Source: Micromonospora orduensis
GTDB taxonomy: Bacteria > Actinomycetota > Actinomycetes > Mycobacteriales > Micromonosporaceae
Direction: 5' to 3'
NCBI RefSeq assembly: GCF_006228125.1
Contig: NZ_VDFY01000118.1
Span: forward strand, 1 to 42,017
Length of the DNA stretch: 42,017 bases
Shown here: in pieces, positions 40,539 to 42,017 of the stretch
How the letters are laid out: every line of letters begins with the position of its first letter
Position numbering within the stretch: position 1 is the first letter of the stretch
The notes under the pieces: generated by a model
What the model was told of the DNA's origin: nothing
The model's input: the letters and a program-made list of their open reading frames with translations, nothing else
The model's database searches: none
Position numbers and translations under genes: made by a program

Positions 40539-41600
40539 ATGGCGGAGGTACTGCGGGTTGGCCTGCTGGGGTACGGGCTGGCGGGCCGGGTGTTCCACGC
40601 GCCGCTGATCGCCGCGACGCCGGGCCTGCGCCTCGACGCCATCGTGACCCGCGATCCGCAGCGGCGCGAGCAGGCCCGGCAGCACTTCCCGGACGCCCGC
40701 CTGGTCGACGACGCCGACGAGTTGTGGCGTACGCCGGACGCGTTGGACCTGGTCGTGGTGGCGACGCCGAACCGGCAGCACGTGCCGATGGCGCGGGCGG
40801 CGCTCGCCGCCGGCCTGCCGGTCGTCGTCGACAAGCCCCTGTCCCCCACGGCGGCCGAGGGCCGCGCGCTCGTCGACGAGGCGGCCGAGCGTGGGGTGCC
40901 GCTGACGGTGTTCCAGAACCGGCGCTGGGACGGCGACTTCCTGACCGCCCGTCGCCTGGTCGAGCAGGGCGAGTTGGGGCGGGTGCTGCGCTTCGAGTCC
41001 CGGTTCGAGCGTTTCCGGCCCACGATCAAGCCGGGCTGGCGGGAGCTCGCCGGTCCCGAGGAGGCCGGCGGCGCCCTCTTCGACCTCGGCGCCCACCTCG
41101 TCGACCAGGCGGTGCAGCTGTTCGGCAGGGTGGACCGCGTGTACGCGGAGGTGGACAGGCGCCGCGCGGGTGCGGCTGTGGACGACGACGCCTTCGTGGC
41201 GTTGACCCACGCCAACGGGGTGCACTCGCACCTGTGGATGGGCGCGGTGACCGCGCAGCTCGGCCCCCGACTGCGGGTGCTCGGCGACCGGGCCGGCTAC
41301 ACGACGTACGGGCTGGACGTGCAGGAGGCGGCGCTGCACGACGGCGGCCGACCGGACCAGCCGGGCTGGGGCGAGGTCCCGCCGGAGCGGTACGGCCTGC
41401 TCGGCGTGGACGGTGACCTGCGGCCGGTGCCGACCGAGCCGGGCGCGTACCAGAGCTTCTACGCGCAGGTGGCGGCGGCGCTGCGGGACGGCACGCCGAT
41501 GCCTGTGGACCCACGGGACTCGGTCGCCACCGTCGAGTTGATCGAGTTGGCGCACCGGTCGGCGGCCGAGGGCACGGTAGTGCCTGTCCCGACCGCCTGA
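40539..41600 (+). CDS. Gfo/Idh/MocA-family NAD(P) oxidoreductase
   Basis: 353 residues. An N-terminal Rossmann domain (VGLLGYGLAGRVFHAPLIAA) carries the G-x-G-x-x-G-like turn; VVVATPNRQHVPMA and VVVDKPLSPTAAEG include the family's (E/D)KP lysine. The C-terminal domain has FEPTIKPGW-like FRPTIKPGWRE, GGALFDLGAHLVDQAVQLFG (His of the sugar-binding site) and then a beta sheet. It oxidises or reduces a sugar or related polyol using NAD(P); the substrate is unknown. ATG at 40539 follows GACGGGGG. No terminator is evident; a remnant follows downstream. Confidence 0.9.
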   Translation: MAEVLRVGLLGYGLAGRVFHAPLIAATPGLRLDAIVTRDPQRREQARQHFPDARLVDDADELWRTPDALDLVVVATPNRQHVPMARAALAAGLPVVVDKPLSPTAAEGRALVDEAAERGVPLTVFQNRRWDGDFLTARRLVEQGELGRVLRFESRFERFRPTIKPGWRELAGPEEAGGALFDLGAHLVDQAVQLFGRVDRVYAEVDRRRAGAAVDDDAFVALTHANGVHSHLWMGAVTAQLGPRLRVLGDRAGYTTYGLDVQEAALHDGGRPDQPGWGEVPPERYGLLGVDGDLRPVPTEPGAYQSFYAQVAAALRDGTPMPVDPRDSVATVELIELAHRSAAEGTVVPVPTA

Positions 41601-41676
41601 CCGCCGTCTGCCCGAAACCCAGTGGAGTGGCGCCGCCGCGCGCCGTTACCGTGCGGCGCGGGAACACGTCGTCTAG

Positions 41677-41835
41677 GCCGCCCGGATCCCGGTCCGGCCG
41701 GTACGACTGATCGCCGATGGGTGCGGTCTGTCGCGGGGCGAGGTCGAGCGGCTGGTCACGGAAGGGAAGATCGTGTCGGCGGTCCGGCTGGGTGGCACGC
41801 TCTCCGGCGACTTCACCTTCACGCTCAAACGCTGA
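41677..41835 (+). pseudogene. C-terminal fragment of an unidentified protein
   Basis: After a TAG at 41674, an open 52-codon stretch reads VRLIADGCGLSRGEVERLV, then TEGKIVSAVRLGGTLSGD and ends DFTFTLKR before a TGA. The helical start and well-patterned end look like a genuine protein C-terminus, but there is no start codon with a ribosome site and nothing homologous upstream. I take it as a gene remnant, probably broken when the neighbouring insertion sequence arrived. 41601-41676 holds nothing recognisable. Confidence 0.35.
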
Positions 41836-41853
41836 TCGGTCGTCGAAGACCAC

Positions 41854-41886
41854 GGGCCTGTCCGGCACGATCCGCCGGGCAGGCCC
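41854..41886. terminator. Long hairpin at the end of the transposase gene
   Basis: GGGCCTGTCCGGC (41854-41866) and GCCGGGCAGGCCC (41874-41886) pair over 13 positions with one G-T wobble. It overlaps the transposase stop codon and may terminate transcription from either side. Confidence 0.65.
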
Positions 41887-42017
41887 TAGCTGTTCTGTCC
41901 AGAGAGGTTGGGGACGCGGCTGGCGGGTGGGCCGCCGAGTGCGGTGTGGTGGCGGTGGTGATTGTAGGTGTGGAGCCAGGCGGGTAGGGCCGCTCGTCGG
42001 GCGGTCTCGGATCGGTA
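41886..42017 (-). mobile_element. IS481-family-like transposase, C-terminal end (partial, runs off window)
   Basis: The minus strand reads YRSETARRAALPAWLHTYNH, then HRHHTALGGPPASRVPNLSG and QNS before TAG. The W-L-x-x-Y-N-x-x-R-x-H-x-A-L-G-G-x-x-P-x-x-R pattern is the C-terminal signature of IS481/IS3-type DDE transposases (integrase-core tail). Only the last 43 codons are inside the window; the rest lies beyond 42017. The catalytic DDE residues and the terminal inverted repeats cannot be checked here. Confidence 0.85.

Overview
This window is chromosomal DNA of a very high-GC actinomycete, most probably a Micromonosporaceae member (Micromonospora-like). Grounds: strong G/C preference at third codon positions, GTG and TTG starts, TANNNT -10 boxes sitting 6-7 nt before start codons (leaderless mRNAs), an actinobacterial SAM-IV-type riboswitch, a Cys-rich leader peptide, a SARP/BTAD regulator and the end of an IS481-like transposase. 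The assignment rests on gene style and remembered protein families; no search was run.

Layout. 1-660 is a gene-poor, repeat-rich stretch with three inverted repeats and a decayed SpoU/TrmH methyltransferase fragment. 661-6539 (minus) is a parE-parC topoisomerase IV pair; parC is split by a 435-residue intein with a LAGLIDADG-like motif. 6778-13501 holds a membrane protein, a secreted SGNH hydrolase, an alpha/beta hydrolase, several small lineage-type proteins, a DUF72 protein and a DinB-like protein. 13509-15946 is a glycogen-debranching-type glycosidase coupled to an SCP2 protein, divergent from a zinc alcohol dehydrogenase (16102). 17159-21975 carries a second DinB protein, a 2H phosphoesterase, CorA and an APC permease.

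22048-24876 is the best regulated unit: promoter, SAM-IV-type riboswitch, 46-codon Cys-rich leader ORF, GC-rich hairpin, then the lipoprotein, permease and ATPase of an amino-acid ABC importer, so uptake of a sulfur amino acid is probably gated by both SAM and cysteine supply. 24887-27930 (minus) has an unrecognised 431-residue protein and a Na+/H+ antiporter. 28035-32380 pairs a leaderless BTAD/ATPase regulator with a divergent dehalogenase-like hydrolase; three CTGAYCG heptamers at an exact 11-bp period lie between them, as expected for SARP binding. 32476-33527 is a small island resembling phage holin/lysis-accessory genes. 33547-35083 joins a membrane hydrolase to a truncated ltrA. 35200-38346 (minus) is an SDR-MFS-TetR set with a palindromic operator. 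38509-40451 is a LytS/NarL-like two-component system, followed by a Gfo/Idh/MocA oxidoreductase, a gene remnant and the truncated end of an IS481-type transposase at the window edge.

The observations most worth following are the parC intein with a foreign-looking C-extein tract, the stacked riboswitch and leader peptide, and the SARP-type repeat array. No CRISPR array, tRNA, rRNA or complete novel multi-gene system was recognised.
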